Origin: Setophaga petechia
Taxonomy: Eukaryota > Chordata > Aves > Passeriformes > Parulidae
NCBI GenBank assembly: GCA_024362935.1
Contig: JANCRA010000016.1
Span: forward strand, 21,435,165-21,499,164
Reading direction: 5' to 3'
Length of the DNA: 64,000 bases
A program made the position numbers and the translations under genes. Positions 60,750 to 64,000 of this stretch are shown here, piece by piece. The notes beneath the pieces are model-generated. The model was not told the origin of the DNA and ran no database searches. It saw nothing but the letters and a program-made list of their open reading frames with translations. Within the stretch, counting starts at the first letter, position 1; each line of letters begins with the position of its first letter.

Positions 60750-62093
60750 TTAAACTTCTGTTTCATCCTCGGGCTCCTCTGGCGATGTAACGAAGTCCTG
60801 GTGGTCGGAGCTGGTCTCGAAGTTCTCCGGGTCAGCTTCGATGGTGGGGAAGCTGACCACGTTGACATTGTTGGTGATAAGTCTTTGGACCAGTCTCCGA
60901 ACCACTGCCCAGACGATGGAGCAACCGAGGATGACTGCTAAAATAAGTAAAACTCCAAATAAAACGTCCTTTAAAATGGAGCCAGCCCAGCCTGAGAGCC
61001 CAAGCCCGGAGAGCAGATTCCCCAACCAATCCTCCGTCTCTCTCTGGATGTCCTTGACCAGGCCTTTCATTTCCTCCAACGCCTTCTGCACATTAGGTGC
61101 TTTAGATGTTAAGTTGAAGCAGCACAGACCCTCAAACTCCTCACAGCGGTGGTGGTGCAGGAGGAGAAGATAATCAATTGCTGCTCTATTTTGCAGCATC
61201 GCCTGTCTGGTAATTTTCTCGTCTGCTAGGAGTCCCGCGATGGCCGTGGAAGTAAGGTTTGCTTGTTTCACTGACCAGCACTCTAGTTTGCCTAATTCGC
61301 CGATGGCCTTCCCGGCCGAAACCCACGGCAAGAACAAAGAGACTGCGACTCTTTTGCCTTCGTTCCAATGATAAATTTTGGAGTCGCAATCTGGGCCAAA
61401 TTCTGTCAGGTCCTTTTTCTACCTAATTGCTTTATCGGAAACTTTTGCAGGCCAATTTTCCAATTTAGGCGTGCCAGGAGTGAACAGCGTCACGTGGCCG
61501 ATCGTGCATGGGCCTCCTAACAGGTGAGAGGGGATGCCGTTCCAGGCTCGGTTTCCGCAAATAAAATATAAACCTTGGGGCAAAGAGCGGGGTTTTAGGT
61601 CAGGGGTGGTCGGACCTCTGGCCGAGAGGGTCTCTGCACACCATTGGTGTTCAGATTCCCCCTCAACCAGGGTCCACTGTGGATCATTAGAACGAATAGA
61701 CTTAATTAAACTGTAAGGGACCGAAAGGCGAACACAAAAAGGGGCTTTGGCGGAACCGAGCAACTCAAATCTCAGAGGCTCTTCGGGGGAAAGGGGGAGA
61801 AGGTTAATTGATTTCCTCCAAGCCTCAGTATAATCATGATCCTTAGCATTAATCAACAAATTAAGCGGGGAAGGAAAATCACGGGGAGGGACCGGGATCC
61901 CCACCAGACAGGACGACAGAGGGTCTGTGGCTGCTTCGGCGTGGAGGCAAATGTGGTCCTGGCCGAGAGAGCGGGCGAGGGAGGTCCACATGTTGTTGGC
62001 AGTGGGGGACCTCTGGTCGGGCTCTCCGGGTGCCGCTTGGAGGAGGAGGACGGCTGCTAAGATGACCACAGCAGGGGTTCCTCCTCGAGGCAT
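60750..62093 (-). pseudogene. env: Retroviral envelope glycoprotein (env), interrupted by one in-frame stop
   Basis: The envelope protein would mediate receptor binding (SU) and membrane fusion (TM). I take the ATG at 62091-62093 as start: it has G at -3 and is followed at once by a signal peptide (hydrophobic VVILAAVLLL). The in-frame TTG further upstream is not needed. SU runs through codons 1-224 with six cysteines (49, 62, 120, 152, 179, 196), no CXXC motif and no N-X-S/T sequon. Codon 225 is TAG (61419-61421). The same frame then continues unshifted to the TAA at 60750-60752. It encodes a basic GKR before a hydrophobic fusion-peptide-like stretch (about codons 247-262), two NLT sequons, an LQNRAA-type immunosuppressive-like segment, CX6CC (codons 317-325), one membrane helix (about 364-388) and an acidic cytoplasmic tail. 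As it stands only a soluble SU-like product could be made. TM alone has no ATG. Confidence 0.88.
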
Positions 62094-62108
62094 GGCTGGG
62101 CTGGAGCA

Positions 62109-62135
62109 ACTAAAATTGAAAGAAACAAACAAATC
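62109..62135 (-). other. Probable env splice acceptor
   Basis: In viral sense a T-rich tract (TTTGTTTGTTTCTTTCAA) ends in TTTTAG, with the AG at 62111-62110. The exon would begin at 62109, 16 bases before the env ATG, which would be the first ATG of that exon. This is a good match to a vertebrate 3' splice site in the position expected for the subgenomic env mRNA. The donor lies outside the window. Confidence 0.65.
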
Positions 62136-62162
62136 AAATAATTTGCCAGGGGGGAAGAGGAT

Positions 62163-64000
62163 TTAGGGTTCAGGGAGGAACAGGGAATCTAAAGGAAAGA
62201 GGGAATCTTCCTCCTCCCTCCGCCTTCGCCGCCAGCTGGCAACCCGAACCTGAGGCGGGGATGTCGTCGCCTTAGCCGTTCTTGGCACAAAGGGCCGAAC
62301 CCAGCGCGAAGGGACCCACCTGGGACCTGTGGGGGTAGAAACACAAGCATACCCTCGGCCCCAGGTGATAAGATCGAATGGTCCCTCCAGACGCCAGGTC
62401 TCCGGGTCCTTCACAAGAACCGGGGGCTTCTCCTTCAGGTGGAAACTGCCATTCTGCCCGAAGTGCCGCACAATGGGCGGATTCAGGTTCTCGAAGGAAC
62501 AATTTAAGAAATTGATCGTGTATAATGCCCTTGATAATTGGGACTGAGGGGACTCCACCTTCATTGCCGGGGAGAGATGGGAAAGAACCTTTTTTAGGCT
62601 CTGGTGGGTCCTCTCGATCACCGCTTGTCCCGTGGGGGAATAGGGGATGCCGGTCTTGTGTTCTATTCCCCATTGCTGCAGGAAGCTCCTGAACTCCCTG
62701 GACACGTACGAAGGCCCGTTGTCAGTTTTTATAACCTTAGGGATGCCCAGCACGGAGAAAGCCTGGAGCAGATGTTTGATGACATCCTTGGCTTTCTCCC
62801 CTGTGTGGGCAGAGGCAAAAACGGCACTCGAGAAGGTGTCCACAGAAACATGGACAAACTTGAGGCGACCGAATTGATTAATTTTAGTGATGTCCATCTG
62901 CCACACCTCGCAGCTGGCAAGTCCCCGGGGATTCGCGCCAGCGGGCAGAGATGGAAGCTGATCCCGCTGGCAATGAGGGCATGTGGCCACGATGGCCTTG
63001 GCTTGGTCCCGCGTTAGCTGGAATTGGCGAACCAAGCCAGGCGCATTCTGGTGGAACAGCTGGTGGCTGATCTTGGCTTGTTTAAAGACATCAGGGAGCG
63101 GGGCCCATTGCACCGCGTGGGCAAGTGCCCACTCGGCCGGGGAAGCGAGGCTATCGGCCAATCGGTTCCCCTCTGCAATGAACCCGGGCAAACCAGTGTG
63201 GGCTCTCACGTGCATAACATAGTACTTTTGCTCCCGGTGGGAGATGAGTTTGATAAGCTTCGAGAGCAAATCATACAAGGCCAAATTGGACACCTCTTCA
63301 AGGACAGCACTTTCAGCTCTAGCGACTACACCTGCAACATAAGCCGAGTCCGTGACCAAATTGAAAGGTTGATCCTTGAATTTCTCGAAGGCCCTGACGA
63401 CTGCGTCCAACTCAGCCACTTGAGGGGAGCCCTCAACGGTGGTAACATCCATCTCCCACTGCTGAGTTTGAGGATCCTTCCAAGTCATTACTGACTTGTG
63501 GGTTCCTCCGGACGCGTCAGTGAAAACGGTCAAGGCCTTGAGGGGGACTCGACTTTGAATGTCTCGAATTGAGAATTTGAATTGCATGTCTTGATTAAAT
63601 AGAGCATGCGAAGGATGACCAATTTCGATTTTCCCGGTGTATTCGGCTAGAGCGAACTGCAAAACTTCGCTCTCCTCGAGGAGTTGATTAAGAATTTTGG
63701 ATTGGATCTTGCCAGATTGTAATTCAATTGGAATATGTATGCACATGAAGTCCACACCTGCCAGCTCCCTGATCCGCGATCTTCCTTTGCGGATCAGCTC
63801 AGCCACCAGCTCGTGTGGCCTTGTAATTCTTTTGGACCGATGGTGGCTGAGGAACACCCACTCTATGATTAAGAGGGGGTCACTCAAGCCTTGGTCCGTC
63901 CTCTTCTCCTTAGATATTCTTGGGGACTTGCGGGTATCATCCCATTGAAAAATCATTCCGTGGAGGTGTGGCAGTTTACCAAGAATAATAAATTTGAAGG
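62163..64000 (-). CDS. pol: Retroviral Pol, C-terminal part (RT connection, RNase H, integrase), partial
   Basis: The reading frame is open from the window edge to the TAA at 62163-62165; its N-terminal part lies beyond 64000. Residues here are counted from the internal ATG at 63956. Residues 1-130 are RT connection. RNase H (about 140-275) shows the carboxylates D147 (TDAS), E182 (AELDA), D203 (TDSAY) and D268 (RLADS). Integrase follows: an HHCC zinc-binding domain (H298, H302, C326, C329), the catalytic D355, D412 and E448 with exactly 35 residues between the last two, and a C-terminal domain with GPF (525-527) and WGRGYACVS. The tail is arginine-rich. RNase H removes genomic RNA during reverse transcription, and integrase inserts the DNA copy. 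All motif residues are present and no frameshift is seen. The style is class II. pol ends 69 bases before the env ATG. Confidence 0.95.
   Translation of the reverse strand, partial: FKFIILGKLPHLHGMIFQWDDTRKSPRISKEKRTDQGLSDPLLIIEWVFLSHHRSKRITRPHELVAELIRKGRSRIRELAGVDFMCIHIPIELQSGKIQSKILNQLLEESEVLQFALAEYTGKIEIGHPSHALFNQDMQFKFSIRDIQSRVPLKALTVFTDASGGTHKSVMTWKDPQTQQWEMDVTTVEGSPQVAELDAVVRAFEKFKDQPFNLVTDSAYVAGVVARAESAVLEEVSNLALYDLLSKLIKLISHREQKYYVMHVRAHTGLPGFIAEGNRLADSLASPAEWALAHAVQWAPLPDVFKQAKISHQLFHQNAPGLVRQFQLTRDQAKAIVATCPHCQRDQLPSLPAGANPRGLASCEVWQMDITKINQFGRLKFVHVSVDTFSSAVFASAHTGEKAKDVIKHLLQAFSVLGIPKVIKTDNGPSYVSREFRSFLQQWGIEHKTGIPYSPTGQAVIERTHQSLKKVLSHLSPAMKVESPQSQLSRALYTINFLNCSFENLNPPIVRHFGQNGSFHLKEKPPVLVKDPETWRLEGPFDLITWGRGYACVSTPTGPRWVPSRWVRPFVPRTAKATTSPPQVRVASWRRRRREEEDSLFPLDSLFLPEP

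Larger units (their letters stand above)
59911..64000 (-). mobile_element. Endogenous retrovirus, 3' half (pol-env-3' LTR), class II-like, cut by the window edge
   Basis: A provirus lies on the minus strand, integrated into satellite monomer sequence. In viral sense the order is RT connection/RNase H/integrase, env, polypurine tract, 3' LTR. The Pol style (RNase H and integrase motifs, GPF...WGRGYACVST region) is that of class II, beta/alpharetrovirus-like elements. The Env TM has a CX6CC motif, as in alpha- and gammaretrovirus-type envelopes. This combination is well known among avian endogenous retroviruses. The pol frame is open and env has one in-frame stop, so the insertion looks fairly young. 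The 5' LTR, primer binding site, gag, pro and most of RT lie beyond 64000. The family name cannot be given without a database comparison. Confidence 0.93.

Noticed and set aside
60750..61337. A separate small gene encoding only the transmembrane subunit
   Set aside because: Its apparent start at 61337 is a TTG, and the frame is continuous with the upstream env frame apart from one TAG, so it is the downstream part of a broken env.
61419..61421. Programmed read-through of the env TAG
   Set aside because: The following bases (AAAAAG) do not resemble known read-through contexts, and this is not a normal strategy between SU and TM.
62094..62132. env start at 62132
   Set aside because: The codon there is TTG. 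The intervening residues come from the T-rich tract and acceptor-like AG, and the ATG at 62093 directly precedes the signal peptide.
62329..63494. Plus-strand open frames of 72-156 codons opposite pol
   Set aside because: They lie antisense to a frame with complete RNase H and integrase motifs and show no domains of their own.

Overview
The window has two parts: a very large head-to-tail satellite DNA array (1-59910) and the 3' half of an endogenous retrovirus integrated into that array on the minus strand (59911-64000, running off the right edge). I see no host protein-coding gene, rRNA, tRNA or CRISPR array. The setting is vertebrate heterochromatin. The retroviral Pol looks like class II (beta/alpharetrovirus-like), and the Env has an alpha/gamma-type transmembrane subunit with a CX6CC motif. 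That pairing and the kind of satellite fit a bird best (for example a sex chromosome or a pericentromere), but the species cannot be fixed from sequence alone.

Satellite domain 1 (1-32700). The basic monomer is 286 bp, always in the same orientation. Monomers are grouped into higher-order repeats (HORs). Each HOR opens with a four-unit leader of about 1.3 kb made of divergent monomers: M0 (442 bp), M1 (285), M2 (287) and M3 (287). M0 carries a block of about 200 bp that is strongly CpG-rich. The leader is followed by 8, 11 or 14 ordinary 286-bp monomers, giving HOR lengths of 3588/3589, 4446 and 5304 bp, i.e. 12-, 15- and 18-mers that differ by exactly three monomers (858 bp). From left to right the units are 12 (partial), 15, 12, 15, 12, 18, 12, 12, then a last leader at 31400. 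The 15+12 pair forms a third-level repeat of about 8034 bp (2850-10883 and 10884-18918).

Satellite domain 2 (32701-59910). About 95 further 286-bp monomers follow without a single leader or CpG-rich block. Local duplications are visible: a tandem 14-monomer duplication (about 4004 bp) at 38780-46788, whose junction is a hybrid monomer; 5-monomer (1430 bp) duplications; and an older 33-monomer (9438 bp) correspondence. These are the expected products of unequal exchange.

Retrovirus (59911-64000, minus strand). The 3' LTR (59911-60654, 744 bp) cuts the 96th monomer of domain 2 after 43 bases. In viral sense, right to left, come the 3' part of pol (RT connection, RNase H and integrase with all catalytic residues, frame open), an env acceptor-like site, env with a signal peptide and one in-frame TAG between the surface and transmembrane parts, the polypurine tract, and the LTR with CCAAT boxes, TATA box and poly(A) signal. 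The 5' LTR, gag, pro and most of RT lie beyond the right edge. The satellite probably resumes there.

The most notable signal is the CpG-rich cassette carried once per HOR. It has E2F-like and ETS-like motifs and is nearly identical in eight copies, so it looks like a promoter-like element amplified within a satellite and then absent from the 27-kb second domain.
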